A stretch of 64,000 nt of DNA. It comes from Paeniglutamicibacter kerguelensis (GTDB lineage: Bacteria; Actinomycetota; Actinomycetes; Actinomycetales; Micrococcaceae). Below, in pieces: positions 37,001-44,559 of this stretch. The notes below the pieces were generated by a model. That model saw only the letters and a program-made list of their open reading frames with translations. It was not told the origin of the DNA and did not search any database. Within the stretch, counting starts at the first letter, position 1; the number at the start of each line of letters is the position of its first letter. The stretch is taken from assembly GCF_017876535.1 (NCBI RefSeq), contig NZ_JAGIOF010000004.1, positions 124,001-188,000 on the forward strand, in the 5' to 3' direction. The translations under genes and the position numbers were made by a program.

Positions 37001-37477
37001 CTCGAGGACCTCACTTCCGAGGGCCACAACGCGCTGGTCTTCAGCCAGTTCACCTCGTTCCTGGGCAAGGCGAGCACAATGCTCACCGAAGCCGGGATCG
37101 AACATGCCTACCTGGATGGTTCAACTACCAACCGTGGCAAGGTCATTGAGTCCTTCACCTCCGGCAAGGTCCAGGTGTTCCTGATTTCCCTGAAGGCCGG
37201 CGGTTTCGGACTGAACCTCACGCAGGCCGATTATTGTTTCCTCATGGATCCATGGTGGAACCCCGCCTCGGAAAACCAGGCTGTCGACCGCGCCCACCGC
37301 ATCGGGCAGAAACGCAATGTCATGGTCTATCGCATGGTCTCCAAGAACACCATCGAGGAAAAGGTCATGGCGTTGAAGGAAAAGAAGGCCAAGCTCTTCA
37401 CCGCGGTGCTGGACGACGACGCGGCGTTTGCCTCGGCGATCAGTGCCGATGACGTGCGCTCGCTCTTTGAGGAGTAA
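34100..37477 (+). CDS. SWIM zinc finger SNF2-family helicase/ATPase
   Basis: A 1125-residue Swi2/Snf2 ATPase, as in the bacterial RapA/HepA-like group. The SWIM finger is C79-x-C81-x5-C87-x-H89 (CTCPVGNNCKH). A ~500-residue middle region precedes the helicase core: Walker A MGLGKT at 687-692, DEAQ at 790-793, TGTPMEN soon after, and motif VI HRIGQKRNV near 1070. These proteins remodel protein-DNA or RNA-polymerase complexes; the SWIM finger probably binds DNA or protein. A leaderless start is supported by TAGACT 6 nt upstream. The gene of unknown family at 37577 follows by 100 nt on the same strand. Confidence 0.95.
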   Translation: MTSAFPTLASSTLIAELVGVTSMERGSEYASTGRVLDTTWIPPMSIVRGSVVGSGNKIYRTAIHSQVRNGYLYPQHGICTCPVGNNCKHAAAVLLAFMWEESNFEEADTRAPWERSLLALMGAEEPGSERKQTRSLGVQLELRPKASPRYYSSAVEKINSGEIPHTSKLELTMRPVQLNEKGRWVSGNLTWQHFRYTRSGEVPTLPFDNEYDALQVEWFCMLLQLNSFAAWNGSHLLTSDFLSPMVWNHLAQAPALGIEFRALSAKSLVTVHDAVSVRADVASEGKKLRLRPHIDETPAGFDTDFAGTISDHGVYWWDSSSTLKNANIHLAPSKERLTPLITGLLRSDKKIMIPANGRENFEREYLPKIAKATPLVSSDHSISVPASVLPTMLLKLTHLAGERDQPRKPKKEKAGAPGVKLFWGYDYAGTFVPMGHSPASSVEPDHRAETSLHRGIAAALVDFPEAFAALFPGSKPSGESEANTTILTGVPAARFVSLALPLLERLPSLDIIAEGTATEFEELTADPLITVSAQNTETNDWFDLGVEVQIDGNKVPFTELFQALAHNEKHLMLPNGKYFELDRPEYEQLRRLIEEARSLSDSHGDDTVRISKHQASLWEDLKELATNAEATAEWKTSAGSLVNISSVEHAPVPAGINATLRPYQREGFEWLSFLFDHSLGGVLADDMGLGKTLQTLALIQHAKDRHDPSAGKMPPFLVVAPTSVVSNWVAETRRFAPGLKAVYLTETIKRGGVPVQEIADEVDIVVTSYGLFRIDQDEYRHAKFSGLVLDEAQFVKNPATQAAKQARDFPTGFKLAITGTPMENNLSELWSMFAIAAPGLFATLKRFDETYRKPIEKDGDSEALTRLRRRIRPLMLRRTKELVATDLPEKQEQILELELSPKHRTIYQRHLQRERQKVLGMLEDMDKNRFAVFSSLTKLRQLSLDASLIDDQYHSVPSSKLEALLEQLEDLTSEGHNALVFSQFTSFLGKASTMLTEAGIEHAYLDGSTTNRGKVIESFTSGKVQVFLISLKAGGFGLNLTQADYCFLMDPWWNPASENQAVDRAHRIGQKRNVMVYRMVSKNTIEEKVMALKEKKAKLFTAVLDDDAAFASAISADDVRSLFEE

Positions 37478-37576
37478 CGCCACGCCAGCAGCCCGCCCAG
37501 GCGCAACGATGCGGCCACCGGTCGCCACAATAGTCATTAGTATCCAGCACCCTGCCGATCCCTAGGAAGTCACGTC

Positions 37577-38752
37577 ATGTCGAAATCCAAGTCCAAGTCC
37601 CCCGCTGCGAAGTCACGTAGCGGACACCCGGCACGTCGCACCAGCGACGGGGCTTCCGTCTTCGAGCAGCCGGTCCGCAATGCGATGGCGCGCTACGCCG
37701 CGCAATTGCGTGCGTTCTTCAACGAACGGCACACCGCTGCCGACACCGAAGCCGGCATCGAAGGCTTGGTTACCCTGCTGACGGTGCACTCGCGACTTCG
37801 CAACCAGATTTCCGTGACGGAGCTGGAACACGACGCCCTGGCCATTCAATTTGGCGACCTGCGCGCCATCGGCGAGGACGTGGCCATTGCATGCGCCAGC
37901 ATCCTCAAGGAGTTTGTCTTGTTCCTGGCCGAGACCGGCCTGTGGAGCGGAACGGTTGAAGAGTTCAAGGCCGTTTTCGAATTGATTTCCGCCCAGAGCG
38001 GTGAGTCACCCATCGTGGTTCCCGAACTCGACGAGGCGACTGCAGATGAAAAATGGTCGAAGCTGCCCATGGTCGCAACGGCGCGGCAGCTCCTTGCCTG
38101 GGTCGGCGAAGGCCGTGCGGTGCAGCCAAACGGCCTACTCCTGGAATCGGAGTTGGTTTCGGCGGCAGCCGCCATCGGCATAGATGCAGTTTTTGACGCC
38201 GATGCCCGGCCGGAATCCTTCCGCTGGGTCCCCGAGGCCGGGACGGCCGTGGGCTCGCTGGCCCATATTCCCAAGCTCGGCGCCTACTGGGACGCGTTGC
38301 TGCGCGCAGGCATGCTCACCAAGCAGGACGACAAGGCAGTGCCCACCCCTGTGGTGGCGGAAGCGCTCGCGGCCGACTCCGGGTTCAGCGCCCGCGGCAT
38401 CAAGGACATTATCGCTGAGGGCATCTACGCCCACGTGTTGCTCAACGCCATCGGCCCGGAGAACGACCACACCATCACCCAGATGGCGGCGGCCCTGCTG
38501 AGCAAGGCAGGTTCAAACAACCCACCCCGCACCGACGTTGCCTTCCAGGTTCCAACCGTTGACGATCTTGAACCCGAGCAGGCCCATCTGCAGCCTCTCT
38601 TTGAAAAAACCATCCCCGGCGCCGAAGCGATCCTGCGCGCCCTGGAGTCCGAGGGCATGGTCCGGATCGGCAAGCACTTGCGTGTGCCGCGCGTGCTGCG
38701 CGCACCGCTTGAACGTGCGCTGACGCGAGTTGCAGAAGAGGTCCTCGGCTAG
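37577..38752 (+). CDS. Protein of unknown family, paralogue A
   Basis: A 391-residue cytosolic protein with a Lys/Ser/Arg-rich start (SKSKSKSPAAKSRSG) and an otherwise helical composition; no transmembrane segment. It shares ordered patterns with the protein at 53365: G-x-WSGT-x-EEF (residue ~115), LLAWVG versus FLTWFG, KLGAYWDALLRAGML versus RLKLYWDALVDAELI, and a C-terminal LESEGMVRIGKHLRVPRVL versus LRDEGLVAIGNMLSIPPVL. The end resembles a winged-helix-like or SEC-C-linked region but I recognise no named domain. AGGAAG before the ATG is a good ribosome-binding site. It may work with the SNF2 ATPase just upstream, or be independent. Confidence 0.8.
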   Translation: MSKSKSKSPAAKSRSGHPARRTSDGASVFEQPVRNAMARYAAQLRAFFNERHTAADTEAGIEGLVTLLTVHSRLRNQISVTELEHDALAIQFGDLRAIGEDVAIACASILKEFVLFLAETGLWSGTVEEFKAVFELISAQSGESPIVVPELDEATADEKWSKLPMVATARQLLAWVGEGRAVQPNGLLLESELVSAAAAIGIDAVFDADARPESFRWVPEAGTAVGSLAHIPKLGAYWDALLRAGMLTKQDDKAVPTPVVAEALAADSGFSARGIKDIIAEGIYAHVLLNAIGPENDHTITQMAAALLSKAGSNNPPRTDVAFQVPTVDDLEPEQAHLQPLFEKTIPGAEAILRALESEGMVRIGKHLRVPRVLRAPLERALTRVAEEVLG

Positions 38753-38763
38753 GTACCGCTCGA

Positions 38764-38814
38764 GTATGCCATGAGGCCACGATCGCTATACGCGATCGTG
38801 GCCTCATGGCATAC
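38764..38814. terminator. 23-bp perfect hairpin between convergent genes
   Basis: 38764-38786 pairs perfectly with 38792-38814 around a TATAC loop. Its central ATGAGGCCAC / GTGGCCTCAT recurs in the pdxK terminator. It sits between the stops of the unknown-family gene and the nitroreductase, so it should serve both directions although T tracts are short. Confidence 0.8.
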
Positions 38815-38843
38815 CGGGCTTCTTATACGAAGCCGTAAGGAAC

Positions 38844-39467
38844 TTAGATGCTGCTGGTTGCGATGCCTGCGTCGAGACGCGGCAGGCGGTCGAACCAAGG
38901 GTTTTCGCCCGGGGTGCCGACGTTGACGATCAGGAACGAGTGGTGTGCCTTGCCGGCGTTTACCACGGTGTCCACACCGGCAGGGTTGAAGCCGCCCATG
39001 GGACCAGCGTGCAGGCCTGCAGCGCGAACGGCCATGATGAAGTATCCGGCCTGCATCCAGGCGTTGTTCTTGGCGATTTCGGCGCGCATGACGGCGTCCT
39101 CATCGAACATCGCCTTGCGTTCGGGTGCGTGCGGGAAGAACTCCGAGAACTGCTCGTGCCAGTCGGCGTCGTAGCTCAAGACGGCCAGTGAGGGTGCGGC
39201 CAGCGACTTGGCGCGGTTGCCTTCCATCATGTGTGCGACAACTGCCTCGCGGGCTTCCTGGCTCTTGACCCAGGTGATGCGCAGCGGCTGGTTGTTCATC
39301 ATGGTCGGGCCCATCTTGGTGAGCTCGTAGATGGTGTCCAGTGCTTCATCCGAAACGGCTTCGTCGGAGAAGGTGTTTGCCGTGCGCGCCTCGAGGAAAA
39401 GCTTGTCGGCGGTTTCGCTGTCAATCGCCAGGTTCGAGTAAATGGATTCGGTGGTTTCCAGGCTCAC
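38844..39467 (-). CDS. Nitroreductase family protein, RutE/HadB-like
   Basis: A 207-residue FMN-dependent oxidoreductase. ARTANTFSDEAVSDEAL, GPTMMNNQPLRITWV, YDADWHEQF and GPMGGFNPAGVD match the malonic-semialdehyde-reductase/nitroreductase (RutE, HadB) subgroup. It would reduce a small aldehyde, quinone or nitro compound with NAD(P)H. AAGGAG with a 7-nt spacer fixes the GTG start at 39467. Its leader region holds the unusual four-way structure at 39606-39764, about 140 nt upstream, raising the possibility that the structure is in its 5' UTR. Confidence 0.88.
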   Translation of the reverse strand: MSLETTESIYSNLAIDSETADKLFLEARTANTFSDEAVSDEALDTIYELTKMGPTMMNNQPLRITWVKSQEAREAVVAHMMEGNRAKSLAAPSLAVLSYDADWHEQFSEFFPHAPERKAMFDEDAVMRAEIAKNNAWMQAGYFIMAVRAAGLHAGPMGGFNPAGVDTVVNAGKAHHSFLIVNVGTPGENPWFDRLPRLDAGIATSSI

Positions 39468-39605
39468 GGAAAATCTCCTTGTGATTCGTTTGGGGTTGCC
39501 CTTATGTGAACCGGTGCAACCGCCTGAATCATTCCCATTGGCCTGTGTGATACCGAACACTGCGGCCCGCCGCGGCAGCCGGCGGAGCCTACTCGTTAAA
39601 GTCAT

Positions 39606-39764
39606 CAGCACGCCTGACGACGCCGTGGGTTGCTGCACTTGGGGTTGCAGCAACCCGAGGAATGTTTCGTAAAAGTACTGCTTGGGGGAAAGTACTTTTA
39701 CTTATTCCTGGGTGCGAACCAGCTTGGGGGAATGGTTCGCAGTTTGGCGTCGTCTGGCGTGCTG
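39606..39764 (-). ncRNA. Four-way hairpin element with identical C-rich loops (candidate sRNA or leader RNA)
   Basis: An outer stem (39606-39624 with 39746-39764, 18 of 19 paired) encloses three hairpins: 39627-39656 (11-bp stem), 39669-39701 (11-bp stem, extended by AGGAAT 39658-39663 with ATTCCT 39704-39709) and 39713-39741 (9-bp stem). Stem sequences differ, but the last two loops are the identical 11-mer GCTTGGGGGAA, and the first is CTTGGGGT. On the minus strand the loops read TTCCCCCAAGC, a form able to pair with ribosome-binding sites. Minus strand is favoured by a TTGCGA-N17-TTTATC promoter-like pair ending just before 39764. The rest of the gap 39468-39902 holds no convincing gene. 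Confidence 0.5.
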
Positions 39765-39902
39765 GATAAAAAGTCTTTGAACGCCACTCGCAAAACGTTC
39801 TTCAGACTTTCTGTGACCAACCGTTCCGTCGATCTACATATAACTTTATAGGCCTCCCCAATGTTGCACATTGGACTTTTGACCATAGTTACTGAGGTTG
39901 CC

Positions 39903-41168
39903 TCAGCTGTTTTCCGTGTTCGGGGTCACTTCCCCGAGCCGGGTACGTTCGAAATCGATGATATCGGCCGGCAGCTCGGCACGAACGACCCAGTCACCGC
40001 GCTGACGCCTGGCCGTGAGCGTTCCGCCAAAGGCGGCCATTCTGTCCGTCATTCCAACGATTCCCGAGCTGTGTTCGCTCCGCGCGAGGCTTTCATAGTC
40101 CATATTTCTCGGAAGCTTATTGGCCACCTCGAGCCATACGCGGCCGTCGTCAATCAGTGCTTCAATCCGGCACACCGAATCGCGATCCGCGTGCTTGACG
40201 ATATTGGTCGTTGATTCCTGAAGGATCCGGTAAAGAGCGGCCTGCGCCGACTGCGGCAGCCCTGAAAGCCGCGGGTCTGCCGCCGTTTTCGTCGGATGCC
40301 CGAGATCCACAAGACGTTCCGCGAAAATTTCGACGCCAATAAGGATTTCAAGGCTGCTAGCCGCATTGCCGGCAGAATCGACAAGGGAACCGTCCACCCG
40401 CGTCGCAGAACCGTCGCTGCGCAAAACATTGAGCATGACGCGGAGATCTTGGAGCGCTTCCTTGGAAGTAGCTCCGATGACTTTCAGTGCGGCCTGGGCC
40501 ACCGCTGGGTCCCCGGAGAATTCAGCCGCCTTGGCCTGCATGGAGATGACAGTAATGTCATGCGCGACGATATCGTGAAGATCCCGCGCGATCGCTTTGC
40601 GTTCAGCCTCCACGGCTTCTTGTTGCTTGCGGCGGAGTTCAGCCATGCGCGCCCTATCGGCTTCGCGTTGGGCTTGAATCTTCCGGGAAAAGTAAGCAAT
40701 CGCGTAGGCAAGAGCGAGCAAAGGCAGAATCAGGGCCAAAAAACCTATGTCCAGTGGGCGAACGACGGCGATCGACCCGACCCACACCACGGTCACACCG
40801 AAGAAACGCATAGAGTACTTGCGGTCTTCGGCAAGCGTAATCATGCCGACCAGGAATGGCACGACAAAGAGCGCAAAAAGATACTGGCCCGCCCAAACAC
40901 TTGCGACCATGGCAATCATGGAGACGATCACAGCATAAGTGGTTCGAGTCCAGAGCAAACCCAGAGCGGCAACAAACAAAGCACTCACCAACACGGAGAG
41001 GCCAGCGCGTTGCGCCACCACAGGATCGGTTGCGCCCAAGAAAGTTAGAACATCGGTGCCCAAAAGGAGCACGGCAATGCCGCTCGCGACCAAGAGGATC
41101 TTTCGTCCAATCGGATACGACGAAGCGGCTTCTGCAGGACCAGATAAGAAGGGCAACGAAAGTTTCAC
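39903..41168 (-). CDS. Six-TM sensor histidine kinase (NarL/LuxR-type partner)
   Basis: A 421-residue membrane kinase. Six hydrophobic helices (about 22-42, 57-75, 79-95, 98-113, 124-138, 141-160) have short loops, so no large extracellular domain exists; this layout is common in kinases sensing peptides or membrane state. The HisKA_3 box ARDLHDIVAH puts the phosphorylated His at 198; the N-box is ESTTNIVKHAD, and the C-terminal G-box is GIVGMTDRM. The GTG at 41168 was chosen with AGAGGGG adjacent. It lies 57 nt downstream of the secreted-peptide gene on the same strand and opposite the response regulator at 41552, its obvious partner. Confidence 0.88.
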   Translation of the reverse strand: MKLSLPFLSGPAEAASSYPIGRKILLVASGIAVLLLGTDVLTFLGATDPVVAQRAGLSVLVSALFVAALGLLWTRTTYAVIVSMIAMVASVWAGQYLFALFVVPFLVGMITLAEDRKYSMRFFGVTVVWVGSIAVVRPLDIGFLALILPLLALAYAIAYFSRKIQAQREADRARMAELRRKQQEAVEAERKAIARDLHDIVAHDITVISMQAKAAEFSGDPAVAQAALKVIGATSKEALQDLRVMLNVLRSDGSATRVDGSLVDSAGNAASSLEILIGVEIFAERLVDLGHPTKTAADPRLSGLPQSAQAALYRILQESTTNIVKHADRDSVCRIEALIDDGRVWLEVANKLPRNMDYESLARSEHSSGIVGMTDRMAAFGGTLTARRQRGDWVVRAELPADIIDFERTRLGEVTPNTENS

Positions 41169-41225
41169 CCCTCTATTGTCTATGGGTTGGAGGCCCAAGT
41201 CAGCGGGCCCCCAACCCAAGGAGAT

Positions 41226-41438
41226 TTAGCGGCACAAGGCCCCAAGATTGCGGCAAACCCAGTCATTGAATGCATCAGACATTCCGAGAGTGCTAACACC
41301 TGGATTGTTGGCGCCCTGCGAGATCGGGCCGGAAACCACCAAATTGGAGGTCGGAGCGGCCTGGGCAGGGATAGCTGCTGGGATCAGCAGGGCAGCGGAC
41401 ATGGCGACAGTGGCGAATATGCGAGTTTTATGCGTCAT
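41226..41438 (-). CDS. Small secreted peptide precursor next to a two-component system
   Basis: A 70-residue precursor. Basic N-terminus (MTHKTR), hydrophobic core and an AIPAQA-A cut predict Sec export with a mature form of about 43 residues. The tail has Cys62 and Cys69 eight residues apart in VCRNLGALCR at the very C-terminus, suited to a small disulfide ring. I recognise no family. Position between kinase and regulator, in an apparent operon with the kinase, suggests a signal or ligand for it. ATGs at 41447 and 41438 are both possible. It could also be a structural or antimicrobial peptide. Confidence 0.6.
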   Translation of the reverse strand: MTHKTRIFATVAMSAALLIPAAIPAQAAPTSNLVVSGPISQGANNPGVSTLGMSDAFNDWVCRNLGALCR

Positions 41439-41475
41439 AGACCTCATTGTTGCATCTAACACCCGAAGTCAATAG

Positions 41476-41487
41476 GTACTTTTGTAC
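41476..41487. promoter_or_regulatory. GTACTTTTGTAC site in divergent promoter
   Basis: Perfect GTAC-N4-GTAC repeat between the peptide/kinase operon and the response-regulator gene. Its reverse GTACAAAAGTAC matches ATACAAAAGTAC at 5947-5958 upstream of the secreted subtilase in 11 of 12 positions. A response-regulator binding site is a plausible reading. Confidence 0.35.
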
Positions 41488-41551
41488 ACATTTTGATGTC
41501 ATTTTCGCGCCCACGCGGATGAAGCTTCCATTCGTCACTAGACTCAAAAAT

Positions 41552-42223
41552 GTGACGGATATTCAAGTTCTAGTTGTCGACAACGAACCATTGATGCGCC
41601 AAGCCTTCAAGATCATTCTCGACGCAGCACCGGGATTCCACTGGATGGGCGAAGCCACCAATGGAATCGAAGCCGTGAATTTCTGTGCTGGGAATACGCC
41701 GGATGTCATCCTCATGGATATGCAAATGCCGCGAATGAACGGTGTCGAAGCAACGGAAATCATCACCACGAATTACCCCGGTATCGGCGTATTGGCGGTT
41801 ACTGCGTTCTCCTCCGAGGAATACCTCGTCCCCGCCCTGCGCGCCGGCGCCGCCGGTTACATGGTCAAAGACTCAGAACCCGCCGAACTTCTTGCCGCCG
41901 TCAAGGCAGTCTTTGATGGCAGTGCGGCCATTTCCCCCTCCGTCTCACAAGACCTCATCAAGGCCATCCGCGCAGCGCACGAGGTAAAGACCTCCGCTCC
42001 GGGAGGAATGCCGCCCATCGCCTTATCCGAACGCGAGCTTGAGGTACTCCGCCTTCTGGCCCGAGGACGAAACAATCCGGAAATCGCGGCAGAACTGCAC
42101 GTTGCTGAAACCACTGTCAAGGCACACCTCAGTCGCATCATGGCCAAGTTCGGGGTTCGTGACAGAGTGCAAACGCTGATTCGGGCAACTCAATTCGGCC
42201 TTGTTGAACTGAGCATGGATTAA
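41552..42223 (+). CDS. LuxR/NarL-family response regulator
   Basis: A 223-residue regulator. The receiver domain has VVDNEP at the acidic pocket and Asp56 (ILMDMQMP) as phosphoacceptor, with GYMVKDSE holding the conserved Lys. The C-terminal LuxR helix-turn-helix reads LSERELEVLRLLARGRNNPE then AELHVAETTVKAHLSRIMAK. A TAGACT -10 box at 41539-41544 lies 7 nt upstream of the GTG at 41552, supporting a leaderless start; an ATG at 41519 in frame is less likely. It is divergent from the peptide-kinase operon. Confidence 0.92.
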   Translation: MTDIQVLVVDNEPLMRQAFKIILDAAPGFHWMGEATNGIEAVNFCAGNTPDVILMDMQMPRMNGVEATEIITTNYPGIGVLAVTAFSSEEYLVPALRAGAAGYMVKDSEPAELLAAVKAVFDGSAAISPSVSQDLIKAIRAAHEVKTSAPGGMPPIALSERELEVLRLLARGRNNPEIAAELHVAETTVKAHLSRIMAKFGVRDRVQTLIRATQFGLVELSMD

Positions 42224-42737
42224 TTTCCGGCAATTCCCGTTCTATTGGCTCTGCGCCCTGGCGCCAAGGGCTGCTCGTCCATGGATCGTGGTTTTCACTT
42301 TTCATCCGCGAACCTACTCACTCTGGCACCAACGCGCATCAATCAGCCGCCCGGGACTTCCCCGCTGCTGCCAACATCAGGGCAGGTTTTTAGTCATGCC
42401 ACTGCGACTCGCCGGATGACACCTGCGCGACGGCATCCGGCAAAAGCGCTTCTGGCCGTAGCGACCTATTGGACAACACATCTTCACCCGCAGCACGCCA
42501 CCATTTTCCTAGGGCACCTGAAGTCCTTTTCACAACAGCTTCCAAGCCCCTTCGCATTGCCGATGTTTGCAAGCTTGATAGCCCGTCGGCTTGCACCAGA
42601 CCTTACGTCGAAGTCTTTGGCGGAGTATCTTCAAACCGAAACATACCGAAAAACACATTCCATATCTTTTTTGCAAATTTGGTGGGCAAAACCACTTTAC
42701 TTGGAGGTTGCCCCCTATGATCCCTTAGGCTCGGCAA
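42224..42737. other. 514-nt gap of lower GC before the BCCT gene
   Basis: A long plus-strand open frame (42245-42859) overlaps the BCCT start and has no protein character, so it is not called. A TAGGCT -10 box at 42726-42731, 6 nt before the BCCT ATG, is visible. The stretch is visibly richer in A and T than most of the window. Confidence 0.45.
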
Positions 42738-44483
42738 ATGACAACGGAACAGAAAACGGCAGGTTCATCGCTCCGCGTCCATCGGTGGGTATTTTGGCCC
42801 GCTGCCCTGATCATCATCATTTTTGTCGCATTCGCCATGATCGCCCCGGATATCGCTGAGGCTCTTTTCGCTTCGATTCAATCCAAGATCATTGGTTATT
42901 TCAATTGGTATTATGTACTCATAGCCACGGCCTTTGTTGGATTCAGCCTCTGGTTGGGTTTCGGAAAATTCGGTGACATCAAGCTCGGCAAGGATGAGGA
43001 CGAACCAGAGTTTTCACTGGGTTCATGGTTTGCCCTGCTTTTCGCCGCAGGAATGGGCATCGGTTTGGTTTTTTACGGCGTAAGTGAACCGCTGAGCCAC
43101 TTTGCATCACCGAAACCAGGCGTTTCGGGAACCCCCGCGGAGCTTGCCCAGATAGCGCAATCGCAAACAATCCTTCACTGGGGTGTTCATGCATGGTCGA
43201 TCTATGTAGTGATCGGTTTGGCCTTGGCCTACGCGATCCACCGCAGAGGGCGCCCGATCTCCATTCGTTGGACCTTGGAACCGTTGCTTGGCCGCAGGGT
43301 CCATGGAGGACTCGGCAATCTCATCGACGTCATCGCTCTTGTTGGCACCATTTTCGGTGTTGCCACCTCGCTTGGCTTTGGTGTCCTACAGATCAGCGCC
43401 GGACTCCAAAGCGTCGGGTTGATCGAGGAATCGAAGCTGCTCGACCTCATTATTATCGCCGTCGTCACCGCCATGGTGCTCTTTTCCGTGCTCTCCGGTG
43501 TCGGCAAGGGCATGAAGTGGCTGTCGAATACCAACCTCATCCTGGCCGGGGTTTTCGTCATGTTCCTGCTCGTCGTCGGGCCAAGCCAATTCCTGTTGCG
43601 CAACGTCGTCCAGTCAACCGGCAACTACCTGCAGACGTTCTTCGCCATGTCTTTCAACGTCAGCGCGTTCACGGGGGAAGCGGGAGAGGCTTGGCAAGGC
43701 ACCTGGACAACCTTCTATTGGGGTTGGTGGATGTCGTGGGCTCCATTCGTCGGCATCTTCATTGCCCGTATTTCACGTGGACGCACAGTCCGCCAATTCG
43801 TTGCAGGTGTCATCCTTGTTCCAACTGCGGTGACGATTCTGTGGTTCTCGGTTTTGGGCGGCACCGCCATTTACGGCCAGCTGCAGGGCACCGGAAACCT
43901 CGTCGGGCCGGACGGGACGGTGGATACCGCAGGCGCCCTCTTTGCCATGCTTGATCAGCTGCCTGCAGGCTCGGTGCTGACTGTCGGTGCAATCCTCATG
44001 ATCGTGATCTTCTTTGTCACCTCTGCAGACTCCGGCGCGTTGGTCATGGGCATGATCGCTACCGGCGGCGAGGTCGAGCCAAAGAACTGGATCCGGATCT
44101 TCTTTACGCTCAGCACATCTTTGTTGGCGGCTTCGCTATTGCTATCCGGAGGACTGGAGGCGCTGAAGACCGCAGCAATCATCATCGCGTTGCCCTTCAG
44201 CGTTGTCCTGATCCTGATTTGTTGGGCCACCTATCGGGCGTTCTCCCGCGAGGTTCGCGTCTACGAAAAGGCGCGGAGGATGGCTTTTGTCGATCACATC
44301 GGCGACTTCTATGGGCTGGAGGTGGAAGCGGCCAACCAGGATTCACAATTGCTGGATCTGCGAAGGTTCACCGCCAGGTTGCGCCGGGCGGTCCCGTCGG
44401 CTCAACGGCTGCATGGGCCGCAGACCCGCTTGAAGTCCAATCCCCCGCCCGAATCGCACGTGGAGGAAAGCAAAACCGAGTAG
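42738..44483 (+). CDS. BCCT family betaine/choline/carnitine transporter
   Basis: A 581-residue secondary transporter with 12 hydrophobic helices. Family marks: FSLGSWFALLFAAGMGIGLV near residue 100, and the Trp-rich substrate region TFYWGWWMSWAPFVGIFIAR around residue 330. The Gly-rich unwound helix MGIGLVF fits sodium-coupled members such as BetP and OpuD. The charged C-terminal tail (~80 residues) could serve osmosensing as in BetP. It imports compatible solutes such as glycine betaine. A leaderless transcript is likely (TAGGCT 6 nt upstream of ATG). A strong terminator follows. Confidence 0.95.
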   Translation: MTTEQKTAGSSLRVHRWVFWPAALIIIIFVAFAMIAPDIAEALFASIQSKIIGYFNWYYVLIATAFVGFSLWLGFGKFGDIKLGKDEDEPEFSLGSWFALLFAAGMGIGLVFYGVSEPLSHFASPKPGVSGTPAELAQIAQSQTILHWGVHAWSIYVVIGLALAYAIHRRGRPISIRWTLEPLLGRRVHGGLGNLIDVIALVGTIFGVATSLGFGVLQISAGLQSVGLIEESKLLDLIIIAVVTAMVLFSVLSGVGKGMKWLSNTNLILAGVFVMFLLVVGPSQFLLRNVVQSTGNYLQTFFAMSFNVSAFTGEAGEAWQGTWTTFYWGWWMSWAPFVGIFIARISRGRTVRQFVAGVILVPTAVTILWFSVLGGTAIYGQLQGTGNLVGPDGTVDTAGALFAMLDQLPAGSVLTVGAILMIVIFFVTSADSGALVMGMIATGGEVEPKNWIRIFFTLSTSLLAASLLLSGGLEALKTAAIIIALPFSVVLILICWATYRAFSREVRVYEKARRMAFVDHIGDFYGLEVEAANQDSQLLDLRRFTARLRRAVPSAQRLHGPQTRLKSNPPPESHVEESKTE

Positions 44484-44508
44484 CCCCTGGCTTCCGGACC
44501 GGGGAAGC

Positions 44509-44552
44509 GCGGGTTGAGGGGCGCCGTGAAGCGATGGCGTCCCTCAACCCGC
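44509..44552. terminator. Bidirectional terminator after BCCT gene
   Basis: 17-bp stem (44509-44525 with 44536-44552, one G-T pair) and a 10-nt loop, between the convergent BCCT and phosphatase genes. Confidence 0.8.
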
Positions 44553-44559
44553 AGAACGG

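Noticed and set aside
39606-39764. FMN riboswitch or true 6C RNA
   Set aside because: No RFN core sequences; loops have 4-5 C, three hairpins instead of two. Kept only as an unassigned structure.
39698-39886. 62-codon minus-strand frame across the structured element
   Set aside because: Half its length is the hairpins themselves, so coding use is unlikely.
42245-42859. 204-codon plus-strand frame
   Set aside because: Overlaps the BCCT start by 120 nt and has no protein character.
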